From Streptomyces poonensis (GTDB lineage: Bacteria > Actinomycetota > Actinomycetes > Streptomycetales > Streptomycetaceae), in contig NZ_BMVW01000016.1 in the NCBI RefSeq assembly GCF_014650915.1, positions 1-64,000 of the forward strand: DNA of 64,000 bases, given 5' to 3'. Under the pieces are notes generated by a model. It was not told the DNA's origin. It ran no database searches and saw only the letters and a program-made list of their open reading frames with translations. Shown piece after piece: positions 1 to 7,567 of this stretch (its first letter is position 1; every line of letters begins with the position of its first letter). The translations under genes were made by a program, and so were the position numbers.

Positions 1-54
1 CGACAGGGCGTACGGGCTGCCGGTCTCCTCGGAGACGGTCGCGACGGTCGTCAT
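1..54 (-). CDS. cysD: CysD, sulfate adenylyltransferase small subunit (5' end only)
   Basis: Only the first 18 codons lie in the window; the gene runs off the left edge. They translate to MTTVATVSEETGSPYALS, which matches the start of actinobacterial CysD, the ATP-sulfurylase subunit that forms APS from sulfate and ATP. The ATG overlaps the cysC stop in an ATGA arrangement, so translation is probably coupled. The identification rests on this short N-terminus plus the cysH-cysC context; the catalytic part cannot be seen. Confidence 0.85.
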   Translation of the reverse strand, partial: MTTVATVSEETGSPYALS

Positions 55-587
55 GCCAGACCCCTTTCGACGAGCAGCTTGTGGACCGTGGCCGCGGACT
101 CCTGCACGGTCTGGTGCTGCGACTCGATACGCAGGTCGGGGGAGACGGGCTCCTCGTAGGGGTCGTCCACCCCGGTGAGCCCGGAGATCTCGCCCGCGGC
201 CTGCTTGGCGTACAGCCCCTTCACATCACGTACGGAGCAGACGTCGACCGGCGTGGCCACGTGCACCTCGACGTACGCGGCACCGCTGGCCTCGTGTCGC
301 TTGCGCACCGCCTCGCGGCTGTCGGCGTACGGGGCGATGACCGGCACCAGCGCCTTGACGCCGTTGCGGGCCAGCAGGTCGGCGAGGAAGCCGATGCGCT
401 GCACGTTGGTGTGCCGGTCGGCGCGGCTGAAGCCGAGGCCGGCGGTGAGGAACTCGCGGATCTCGTCGCCGTCGAGCACCTCCACGAGGTGGCCGTCCTC
501 GCGCAGCAGCCGGGCCAGCTCGTACGCGATGGTGGTCTTGCCGGCGCTCGGCAGACCCGTGAGCCAGACGGTGGCTCCGGTGGTCAC
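51..587 (-). CDS. cysC: Adenylylsulfate kinase CysC
   Basis: Phosphorylates APS to PAPS with ATP in the cytoplasm. The 178-aa protein has the P-loop GLPSAGKT near residue 10, then LDGDEIR and GFSRADRHTN, the APS-kinase substrate motifs, and the FISP-type segment is replaced by VIAPYADSRE, as in many actinobacterial CysC proteins. I chose the GTG at 587 because CAGGAGAAC lies just upstream and it gives the usual family length. An in-frame ATG at 638, one base after the cysH stop, would add 17 residues without homology. The ATGA overlap with cysD downstream makes this one operon. With an APS-type CysH in the same operon, CysC is not essential for reduction and may feed PAPS-dependent sulfation. 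Confidence 0.92.
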   Translation of the reverse strand: MTTGATVWLTGLPSAGKTTIAYELARLLREDGHLVEVLDGDEIREFLTAGLGFSRADRHTNVQRIGFLADLLARNGVKALVPVIAPYADSREAVRKRHEASGAAYVEVHVATPVDVCSVRDVKGLYAKQAAGEISGLTGVDDPYEEPVSPDLRIESQHQTVQESAATVHKLLVERGLA

Positions 588-639
588 TTGGTTCTCCTGG
601 TTCTGCGGAAGGGGAGCGTTCCGCGATGTCTCGGCCATG

Positions 640-1416
640 TCAGCCGTGCAGTCCGCACTCGGTCTTGGCGCGGCCCGCCCAGCGGCCGGCACGCGCGTCC
701 TCGCCCGCGAGGACCCGGCGGGTGCAGGGGGCGCAGCCCACGGAGGCGTAGCCGTCCATGAGCAGCGGGTTGGTGAGCACCCCGTGTTCGGTGACGTACG
801 CGTCCACGTCGTCCTGCGTCCAGCGGGCTATCGGCGAGATCTTCACCTTCTGCCGCTTCTCGTCCCAGCCGACGACCGGGGTGTTCGCCCGGGTCGGGGA
901 CTCGTCGCGGCGCAGGCCGGTCGCCCACGCGTCGAACCGCGCGAGGCCCTCCTCCAGCGGCTTGACCTTGCGCAGGGCGCAGCACAGGTCGGGGTCCCGG
1001 TCGTGCAGCCTCGGCCCGTACTCGGCGTCCTGCTCGGCCACCGTCTGACGCGGCGTCAGCGTGATGACGTTGACGTCCATCACGGCCTCCACCGCGTCCC
1101 GGGTGCCGATGGTCTCCTCGAAGTGGTAGCCGGTGTCGAGGAAGACGACGTCGACGCCGGGCATCGCACGGGAGGCGAGGTGGGCGACCACCGCGTCCTC
1201 CATCGAGGACGTCACGCAGAAGCGCCTGCCGAAGGTGTCGGCGGCCCACTTCAGGATCTCCAGGGCCGAGGCGTCCTCCAGGTCGCGGCCGGCCTGCTCG
1301 GCGAGCGCCTTGAGCTCGGCGCGCCGGGCGTCCTCGGCGGCCGTCGCGTCCTGCGGGTCCCCGGCGGCGGCCGCCGTGTCGTGCGGGGTCGTGTCGGAAT
1401 CCACCTTGACGGTCAT
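640..1416 (-). CDS. cysH: Adenylylsulfate (APS) reductase CysH, [4Fe-4S] type
   Basis: Reduces APS to sulfite and AMP. The 258-aa protein carries the bacterial APS-reductase cysteine pairs: LCCALRKV in the middle and CAPC near the C-terminus, which ligate a 4Fe-4S cluster, and the C-terminal ECGLHG holds the catalytic cysteine. The cluster cysteines indicate APS rather than PAPS as substrate. The ATG at 1416 has GGAGGGGAC upstream and overlaps the stop of the 58-aa zinc-ribbon gene (ATGA). The first 35 residues are a low-complexity Ala/Asp extension. Confidence 0.94.
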   Translation of the reverse strand: MTVKVDSDTTPHDTAAAAGDPQDATAAEDARRAELKALAEQAGRDLEDASALEILKWAADTFGRRFCVTSSMEDAVVAHLASRAMPGVDVVFLDTGYHFEETIGTRDAVEAVMDVNVITLTPRQTVAEQDAEYGPRLHDRDPDLCCALRKVKPLEEGLARFDAWATGLRRDESPTRANTPVVGWDEKRQKVKISPIARWTQDDVDAYVTEHGVLTNPLLMDGYASVGCAPCTRRVLAGEDARAGRWAGRAKTECGLHG

Positions 1417-1589
1417 ATGTCCCCTCCGCTGTCGGCTCGTTGGAGCCCCCGGGCCAGCAGCCCGAGATACTTCAACTGGAAGGCTCGGTTGCACGCGTGG
1501 CATTCCCAGGCCCCGTGTCCTTCTTCGCTCGGACGCAGGTCCTCGTCACCGCAGTAGGGGCAGTGGAAGGGCGCGGCACGCTCGCTCAC
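1413..1589 (-). CDS. 58-aa zinc-ribbon protein in the sulfate operon
   Basis: This small protein has two CxxC knuckles (CPYC at residues 10-13 and CHAC at 30-33), a typical zinc ribbon, followed by a short helical tail. It sits between the sulfite reductase gene and cysH and overlaps both: its GTG overlaps the sulfite reductase stop (GTGA) and its stop overlaps the cysH ATG (ATGA), so co-translation is likely. Its function is not known to me. The position suggests a role with iron-sulfur or sulfite enzymes (assembly, electron transfer or metal delivery), which is inference only. Confidence 0.8.
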   Translation of the reverse strand: MSERAAPFHCPYCGDEDLRPSEEGHGAWECHACNRAFQLKYLGLLARGLQRADSGGDI

Positions 1590-3277
1590 GACAGCGCCTC
1601 CTCGCTGGCCCGCGACACCCAGGCCGCGAACCGCTCGCCGTCCTCGCGCTCGGCCTCGAACCGCTTCAGGACGCGCTCGATGTAGTCCGGCAGCTCCTCC
1701 GACGTCACCTTCAGGCCGCGCACCTTGCGGCCGAAGCCGGCCTCCAGGCCGAGCGCGCCGCCCAGGTGCACCTGGTAGCCCTCGACCTGCTCGCCCTGGT
1801 CGTTCAGCATCAGCTGGCCCTTGAGACCGATGTCCGCGACCTGGATACGGGCGCAGGCGTTCGGGCAGCCGTTGAGGTTGATGGTGAGCGGCTCGTCGAA
1901 GTCGGGCATACGGCGCTCGAGTTCGTCGATGAGCGCGGACCCGCGTGCCTTGGTCTCGACGATGGCGAGCTTGCAGAACTCGATGCCGGTGCAGGCCATG
2001 GTGCCGCGCCGGAACGGGGACGGCTTGGCGGTGAGGTCCAGCGCCTCCAGGCCGTCGACCAGGGAGTCGACCCGACCCTGCTCGACATCGAGGATGATCA
2101 TCTTCTGCTCGACGGTGGTGCGGACCCGGCCCGAGCCGTGCGCCTCCGCCAGGTCGGCGATCTTCGTGAGCGTGGCACCGTCGACCCGGCCGACGCGCGG
2201 GGCGAACCCGACGTAGTAGCGGCCGTCCTTCTGGCGGTGGACACCGACGTGGTCGCGCCACTGCTGGACGGGCTGGTCGGGCGCCGGGCCGTCGACCAGC
2301 TTGCGCTTCAGGTACTCGTCCTCCAGCACCTGACGGAACTTCTCCGCGCCCCAGTCGGCGACCAGGAACTTCAGGCGGGCCCGGTTGCGCAGCCGGCGGT
2401 AGCCGTAGTCACGGAAGATCGACAGGACACCCTCGTAGACGTCGGGGACATCCTCCAGCGGCACCCAGGTGCCCAGCCGCACACCCAGCTTGGGGTTGGT
2501 GGACAGGCCGCCGCCGACCCACAGGTCGAAGCCCGGACCGTGTTCGGGGTGCCGGACGCCGACGAACGCGACGTCGTTGATCTCGTGCACCACGTCCAGG
2601 AGCGGCGACCCGGAGATGGCCGTCTTGAACTTACGGGGGAGGTTGGAGTACGCCTTGTTGTTCAGGACGCGGCGCTTCATCTCCTCCAGCGCCGGGGTGC
2701 CGTCGATGACCTCGTCCTCGGCGATGCCCGCCACCGGGGAGGCGATCATCACGCGAGGGGTGTCGCCGCAGGCGGTGACGGTGGACAGGCCCACGCCCTC
2801 CAGCCGGTTCCAGATCTCGGGGACGTCCTCGACGCGGATCCAGTGGTACTGGACGTTCTGCCGGTCGGTGATGTCGGCGGTGCCGCGCGCGAACTCCTGC
2901 GAGATCTCACCGATGACCCGCAGCTGCTGCGTGGTGAGCTGCCCGCCGTCGATGCGGACGCGCAGCATGAAGTACTCGTCGTCCAGCTCCTCCGGCTCCA
3001 GGACCGCGGTCTTGCCGCCGTCGATGCCGGGCTTGCGCTGGGTGTAGAGGCCCCACCAGCGCATCCGGCCGCGCAGGTCGTTGGGGTCGATGGAGTCGAA
3101 GCCCCGCTTGGAGTAGATCGTCTCAATGCGTGTCCGCACATTGAGACCGTCGTCGTCCTTCTTGAACTGCTCGTTGCCGTTGAGCGGGGTGTGGTGACCT
3201 ACGGCCCACTGACCCTCGCCACGGTGACGGCTCACCTTGCGGCGGGGCGCGGCGGAGTTCTGCGGGGTGGCGGCCAT
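1586..3277 (-). CDS. sir: Ferredoxin-dependent sulfite (nitrite/sulfite) reductase
   Basis: A 563-aa siroheme/4Fe-4S reductase that takes sulfite to sulfide. It has the duplicated ferredoxin-like half-domain architecture of the family. The cluster/siroheme cysteines appear as TACGDTPR in the first half and as MACTGIEFCKLA followed by LNGCPNACAR in the second. In this genomic setting, directly ahead of cysH, sulfite is the likely substrate; sequence alone does not exclude nitrite. The ATG at 3277 lies behind GAAGGACG. The gene starts 138 bases after the stop of a leader peptide and is the first structural gene of the operon. Confidence 0.92.
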   Translation of the reverse strand: MAATPQNSAAPRRKVSRHRGEGQWAVGHHTPLNGNEQFKKDDDGLNVRTRIETIYSKRGFDSIDPNDLRGRMRWWGLYTQRKPGIDGGKTAVLEPEELDDEYFMLRVRIDGGQLTTQQLRVIGEISQEFARGTADITDRQNVQYHWIRVEDVPEIWNRLEGVGLSTVTACGDTPRVMIASPVAGIAEDEVIDGTPALEEMKRRVLNNKAYSNLPRKFKTAISGSPLLDVVHEINDVAFVGVRHPEHGPGFDLWVGGGLSTNPKLGVRLGTWVPLEDVPDVYEGVLSIFRDYGYRRLRNRARLKFLVADWGAEKFRQVLEDEYLKRKLVDGPAPDQPVQQWRDHVGVHRQKDGRYYVGFAPRVGRVDGATLTKIADLAEAHGSGRVRTTVEQKMIILDVEQGRVDSLVDGLEALDLTAKPSPFRRGTMACTGIEFCKLAIVETKARGSALIDELERRMPDFDEPLTINLNGCPNACARIQVADIGLKGQLMLNDQGEQVEGYQVHLGGALGLEAGFGRKVRGLKVTSEELPDYIERVLKRFEAEREDGERFAAWVSRASEEALS

Positions 3278-3415
3278 GGTTGTTACGTCCTTCGGGACAG
3301 GCGGAAGATGCGGCTCTGACCTGCGCACACGGGCGCATTAGGGCATACGTGCCGGGCTGGCGCTCCGTTGCGCGGGCGAGGCAGGAAGGGGGGAGAACGG
3401 CGGTGCTGCGGCTGG

Positions 3416-3499
3416 TCAGCTCGCCGGACAGATGGCGCTGGACATGCGGCCGAGGTCGACGTGCCGCCGACTCACCAAGGCAATTCCAGTTCCAGACAT
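3416..3499 (-). CDS. 27-aa leader peptide of the sulfur operon
   Basis: An unlisted short reading frame opens with ATG at 3499 and closes with TGA at 3416. The core SRRHVDLGRMSSAIC matches the pattern of the short leader peptides found ahead of sulfur-metabolism operons in actinobacteria (Ser-Arg-x-His-Val-Asp-Leu, then a C-terminal Cys). A single Cys codon near the end suggests a ribosome-stalling sensor of cysteine supply. The gap to the sulfite reductase start (3278-3415) is long enough for alternative RNA structures, although I did not resolve a clear terminator-antiterminator pair. Confidence 0.75.
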   Translation of the reverse strand: MSGTGIALVSRRHVDLGRMSSAICPAS

Positions 3500-3546
3500 G
3501 ACGGAAGCGTGTCATGGCTGTTCGAACTCAGTCCACCTTCATCCAT

Positions 3547-3570
3547 ATCCTGGACAGGACTGTCCCGGAT
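3547..3570. promoter_or_regulatory. Inverted repeat upstream of the sulfur operon
   Basis: ATCCTGGACAG and CTGTCCCGGAT are separated by two bases, giving an 11-bp imperfect palindrome (10 of 11 pairs match). It lies 48-71 bases upstream of the leader-peptide ATG, where an operator overlapping the promoter would be expected. The regulator is unknown. Confidence 0.45.
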
Positions 3571-3591
3571 GGCGAGACGGTGTGACCTGTG

Positions 3592-4155
3592 TCATGCCCC
3601 TGGCCAGGGTCCCGGTGCTGCGGCCCCGGGCTCCTGCTCGACCTTGGTGTCGAAGAGCCTGAACCCGCGCCGCCGGTAGTTCGCCATCGCGTGCTCGCCG
3701 TCCAGGCTGCAGGTGTGCAGCCACACCCGCTCGGTCGGCGCCAGCCCCGGCCACCGTTCGGCCAGGTCCCAGGCCCGCGCCGTCCCGTACGACAGCAGAT
3801 GCCCGCCGATGCGGCGCCCGCGGAAGGCCGGCAGCAGCCCGAAGTACACGATCTCCACGGCTCCCGCGTCCTGGGCCTCCAGCTCGACGTACCCCGCGGG
3901 CGTCCCGCGGTCGTACGCCACCCACGTCTCCACGCCCGGCCGGCCGAGGTGCTCCTCCCAGCGGGCGTACGTCCACGGCAGCCGGTCGGTCCAGCGGATG
4001 TCGCCGCCCACGGAGGCGTACAGGAACCGGCTGAACTCGGGCGAGGGGACCTCGGCGCGCAGGACGCGGACATCCCCCTCGGGGGCCGCGGCGGGCAGCA
4101 GATCCGCCGGAGACGTCTGCTCCAGGGACCAGGTGGTGACGGTGATCGTGGACAT
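3592..4155 (-). CDS. GNAT family N-acetyltransferase
   Basis: A 187-aa protein with the GNAT fold. The acetyl-CoA loop appears as LLPAFRGRRIGGHLLSYG, a variant of the R/Q-x-x-G-x-G/A motif, preceded by the beta-4 strand EIVYFGL. The C-terminal GEHAMANYRRRGFRLFDTK is the usual tyrosine-containing end of the fold. The acyl acceptor cannot be predicted. The ATG at 4155 has only a weak ribosome site. The gene lies downstream of and convergent with nothing on the sulfur operon side; it is on the same strand but separated from it by the operon promoter. Confidence 0.85.
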   Translation of the reverse strand: MSTITVTTWSLEQTSPADLLPAAAPEGDVRVLRAEVPSPEFSRFLYASVGGDIRWTDRLPWTYARWEEHLGRPGVETWVAYDRGTPAGYVELEAQDAGAVEIVYFGLLPAFRGRRIGGHLLSYGTARAWDLAERWPGLAPTERVWLHTCSLDGEHAMANYRRRGFRLFDTKVEQEPGAAAPGPWPGA

Positions 4156-4270
4156 GGTGGCCAGAAAACCATGGTGCCCGGTCCGGCACCAGGCCGGGTC
4201 CGCACCGTGAGAAGCCCTGGTGGGGAGCCTGTGCGCCGACTGTGCGTGGCGCGCCCTCGTCCTGTTCCCA

Positions 4271-5731
4271 CTACTCCATCGACTCGTCCACCGACGCCAG
4301 TGGCACCGCGTACAGCACCCGCTCCGGGGCGCCGTCCGGCGACGCCCCCTCGCCGTTCCCGTGGTCCTCGCCGGCCTTCCCGGCCTCGCCGTCGAGGTCT
4401 GCCGTCCGCTCCGTGAGCGTCCACAGTTCGCCGGTCTGGGGCCAGTACGACAGCGACTCGGTGTGCCGGCCCCAGCAGGCGCGGGACCCGTCGGCGGTGC
4501 ACCGGGCCGAGTCGGCGCCGTCCTCGTCCTGCCGCCACAGCGTGCCGTGCGGGCCCTGGCGCCCGGGGGTGTGCCCGACGTACCAGTCGGCCTCGTTCTC
4601 CGCGCTCTCCCGGTGGGACAGCACGCTCCGGACGCCGGCCGCCTCCGTCTCGTACGCCTCCTCGGCGTCGACGTAGCCGAAGGGGCCGGCGCCCAGCAGG
4701 CCCGTGCGGTCGGCCGACGTGCTGAAGGGGTAGCGCCAGACACGCGTCGGCTCGTCGTCGCCGGAGTCGGGGGCGGAGTCGGAGGCGGGGCTCTCGACGG
4801 CCACCAGGCTGTGCGGGGTCGAGGTGCGGTCCAGGGAGAGGGAGGCGAGGCAGGGGAACGCGTCGTCGCGTGCGGTGGTGCACGGGCCGCCCGTCGGGCG
4901 GTAGGAACCGACCGCCGGCAGCACATACCGGTGGTGGTGGGCCGACCAGCCGCCGTCCACCCGGCCGATCGCGTCGTCCTCCACATCGGCCCGCAGGACG
5001 CGGTCCAGGTCGAAGACGAGCAGGGTGTCGTCCTGGGCGGTGCCGTTCCCGGCGGTGACGATGAGCTTGTCCTGGTACCAGACCATGCCGCCGGCGCGGG
5101 AGCGCACCGGGTCGAAGTCCCTGCCACTGTCGCGCGGGGCGACGAGCAGGACCCAGCGGTACCTCAGGTCGTCCGGGTCGGTCGCGTCGATGAAGGCGAC
5201 CCGGGCGAGCCCCCGGTCCTCCGCCGGGCCGTCGGTGTCCCCGCCGGTGTGGGTCCAGCCGGCCAGGACGACCCGGTCCCCGCCCCAGGTGCCGGCCGCG
5301 GCGGCGTCGCCGGAGGTGGTGACGGACCGCGGGATCCACGCCTGTGTCGTGGCGTCGTCGGTGTCCCAGCAGTACGCGCGGGTCGCGGTGGGCTCGACGG
5401 GGAGTGCGGCCCGCTCGGAGTCGGAGCAGTCGTCCTCGTTCCGCATCGGGTGGTCGGCGCTCCGCAGCACCTCTTCGATGCCGACGCTGCCGCCCATCCC
5501 CTCGGTCAGGGTGTCGAGCGTCGCCTCGGGGGCCAGGCTCTCGCGCAGCCGGAAGTCGTCCATCTCGGCGGACGAGGTGAGCGGGGCGAGCGGCCCGGGG
5601 GTGTCGCCGCCGGCCGCCTGAGAGGTGGTGATCAGCGTGGCCGCCGCGGTCAGCGCCAGTGCCGTACCGGCCAGTCCGGCGCGCAGCGCGCGCCCCCGTC
5701 TGTGCCGTCGGTGTCTGCCGCGGTGCCTCAT
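4271..5731 (-). CDS. Secreted protein of unknown function (486 aa)
   Basis: The N-terminus is very basic (RHRRHRRGRALRAG) and is followed by a hydrophobic stretch and an Ala-rich cleavage region ending near TTSQAAGG, so export by Sec or Tat is likely. The mature part is acidic, with several cysteines and repeated short strands (for example GTWGGDRVVLAGW, GGMVWYQDKLIVTAGNG), which suggests a beta-propeller-like fold; this is a guess from texture, not homology. The ATG at 5731 is preceded by GGGAGG. I do not recognise the family. Confidence 0.7.
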   Translation of the reverse strand: MRHRGRHRRHRRGRALRAGLAGTALALTAAATLITTSQAAGGDTPGPLAPLTSSAEMDDFRLRESLAPEATLDTLTEGMGGSVGIEEVLRSADHPMRNEDDCSDSERAALPVEPTATRAYCWDTDDATTQAWIPRSVTTSGDAAAAGTWGGDRVVLAGWTHTGGDTDGPAEDRGLARVAFIDATDPDDLRYRWVLLVAPRDSGRDFDPVRSRAGGMVWYQDKLIVTAGNGTAQDDTLLVFDLDRVLRADVEDDAIGRVDGGWSAHHHRYVLPAVGSYRPTGGPCTTARDDAFPCLASLSLDRTSTPHSLVAVESPASDSAPDSGDDEPTRVWRYPFSTSADRTGLLGAGPFGYVDAEEAYETEAAGVRSVLSHRESAENEADWYVGHTPGRQGPHGTLWRQDEDGADSARCTADGSRACWGRHTESLSYWPQTGELWTLTERTADLDGEAGKAGEDHGNGEGASPDGAPERVLYAVPLASVDESME

Positions 5732-5898
5732 GACGACCAACCTCCCGATGACAGCCGGCCAACTGCCTCGAACGATCCGGATGTTGACGCGGATGGTGAC
5801 GGAGAAGCAGGTGGGGTGGTTCGGGAGGATGCTACTTCAGACACCTGGGTGTCCGATCGGGGAACCGTATAAATGCGACGAGTTCCCACACTCGGTGA

Positions 5899-7302
5899 TC
5901 ATGGGTGTTCACCGGGTGTGCACGCTGTGGCGGCCGGCCGGCCGTGCGCGGACGTCTCTCTCGTGCGGACCACCCCCGGCGCCAGCGAGTGGGGGAGCAG
6001 GTCCAGCGGGTCGTCCGGCAGCCGGACGTCGAGGTCCACGCCCTCCGCGAAGCGGTACGGGCGGTGCTCCAGGAACGCTCCGAGACGGCGCCGCACCCGA
6101 GATATCTCGGCGCGGACCGTGACCGTGCGGGCCGGGTCGCCGAACAGGTCGGCGGCGAGCGCCGCGGCGCTGCGGCCGGTGCGGTGCAGGGCCAGCAGGT
6201 ACAGCAACTCCGCGTGCCGGAGGGAGAGTTCGTGCGTCCAGGAGCACGTGCCGCCCGAGACGGCCACCGTCCAGCGGTGCGGCCGCGTCAGGTCCAGTAC
6301 CAGGCGGGCGGTGCCGGAGGCGGCCGACGGCTCGGCGCAGGGCCGGATCAGCCAGCCGCCGGGCAGCGGTTCCACCGAGCACGGGCCCAGGTTCGGCAGC
6401 CGGGCCCGGCCGGGTGCCAGCGACTCCGGCAGCGCGAGCCGCCTGGTGTACGGCATCCCGGTCACCGCGGCCGTCCAGCCGTGGTCGTCCACGGCCACCG
6501 CGTGCCCGCCGGTCCGCGCCAGGACCGGGGCGGCGACCGCGCGCAGCCGTTCCAGCGAGGTCAGATGCAGGTCGCGCAGCCGGGCCTCGGCGAGCTTGGC
6601 CACCGATGCGACCAGGGCGAGCGTGGCCGGGTGGTGGGTCTCCAGCGGACCGCTGACGTCGACCGCGCCGAGCAGCCGGCCGTCGCGCGGGTCGGTGATG
6701 GGCGCGCTGACGCACGCCCAGGAGCGCAGGGTGCGCACGAAGTGCCCGGCGGGCACGACCCGGACCGGACGGCGGGTCGCCAGCGAGGTGCCGGACCCGG
6801 CCGGGCCGGACGTCCCCTCCCGCCGCTCCACCCCGTCGGCGAGGCCGTGCCCGTCCGCCCGGCGCGGCCCCGAGGCGCCGCCCTCGCGCCACAGCACCCG
6901 GCCCTCCGCGTCCGCGACCAGCACGGTGTGCTGTCCCGAGTCCGCGAACGGCAGCAGCCCTTCGTGCAGCACCGGCAGGACGTGTCTGAGGCGTGCCGTC
7001 CGCCGGCACCGCTCGGTCTCCTCGAGGTTGAGCAGATCGCCGCGCGGGCCGTGGCCGGCGCCGGCCACGCCGCGGGCCACCCGGCTCCAGGACCCCTCGG
7101 CCACCGTCCGCGGCGCGTTCTGCGGGCGCTGTCCGGCCGGCGTGGCGGCGCCCGTCCCGTCGAGCGCCCGTGCCGCCGCTTGCGCCTTTTGGGCGGCGAG
7201 CCGTGTGACATCCATCGGCGGGTGCGCCACTCGTACCTCCCGGCGGGCCTCTTCCAATTCCGTCCCCGGACGGCGCCCGTGTGCGTTGACGGCGGGTCTC
7301 AT
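5899..7302 (-). CDS. GAF-domain transcriptional regulator
   Basis: A 467-aa regulator of the type that often controls alcohol/aldehyde metabolism in Streptomyces. The centre (about residues 90-250) is a GAF-type sensor: HTVLVADAEGRVLW, then HFVRTLRSWACVSAPITDPRDGRLLGAVDVSG. The C-terminal 100 residues end in a winged-helix-like segment (LSLRHAELLYLLALHRTGRSAAALAADLFGD) resembling the DNA-binding part of that family; there is no sigma-54 AAA domain. No dehydrogenase gene is adjacent. The palindrome at 7376-7389 lies 75 bases upstream of the ATG and is a candidate autoregulatory site. Confidence 0.8.
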   Translation of the reverse strand: MRPAVNAHGRRPGTELEEARREVRVAHPPMDVTRLAAQKAQAAARALDGTGAATPAGQRPQNAPRTVAEGSWSRVARGVAGAGHGPRGDLLNLEETERCRRTARLRHVLPVLHEGLLPFADSGQHTVLVADAEGRVLWREGGASGPRRADGHGLADGVERREGTSGPAGSGTSLATRRPVRVVPAGHFVRTLRSWACVSAPITDPRDGRLLGAVDVSGPLETHHPATLALVASVAKLAEARLRDLHLTSLERLRAVAAPVLARTGGHAVAVDDHGWTAAVTGMPYTRRLALPESLAPGRARLPNLGPCSVEPLPGGWLIRPCAEPSAASGTARLVLDLTRPHRWTVAVSGGTCSWTHELSLRHAELLYLLALHRTGRSAAALAADLFGDPARTVTVRAEISRVRRRLGAFLEHRPYRFAEGVDLDVRLPDDPLDLLPHSLAPGVVRTRETSAHGRPAATACTPGEHP

Positions 7303-7375
7303 AGTGTGCCGCCGATCGGCCACGGACGGGGGCACTCCGGTCACAGGGGGCCGATGCCGCCGGTGTCCGTCCGCC

Positions 7376-7398
7376 GGGGTTGCAACCCCTTGCAACCC
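7376..7398. promoter_or_regulatory. Operator candidate: perfect palindrome plus half-site
   Basis: GGGGTTGCAACCCC (7376-7389) is a perfect 14-bp palindrome, followed directly by another TTGCAACCC (7390-7398), so the TTGCAACCC half-site occurs twice, 10 bases apart. It lies upstream of the GAF regulator gene in a 265-bp intergenic region and is the only clear symmetric element there. Confidence 0.5.
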
Positions 7399-7480
7399 TG
7401 GCGAACGGCCGCCGACGTGTTGAAACTTGTCCGAAGCCGCCCGTTGTGGCGGCTGTGCTCCGGCCAGGGGCCAGAAAGGC

Positions 7481-7514
7481 GGGGGTGGTGCCGTGTCGGC
7501 GCAGCACCACCCCC
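7481..7514. terminator. Hairpin terminator after the aidB-like gene
   Basis: GGGGGTGGTGC and GCACCACCCCC form an 11-bp perfect stem with a 12-base loop. It lies about 55 bases beyond the aidB-like stop on the minus strand. No long U-run follows, as is common in Streptomyces. Confidence 0.6.
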
Positions 7515-7567
7515 GTGCCGGGCCGCACCGCCCCGTGCCGTGTAGTACCACCCCCACGCCTACCGCT

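Noticed and set aside
175..3319. Long reading frames antisense to the sulfur operon (460 and 728 aa)
   Set aside because: These are typical GC-rich shadow frames; their Arg/Gly/Val-rich translations match no family and the sense frames are clear.
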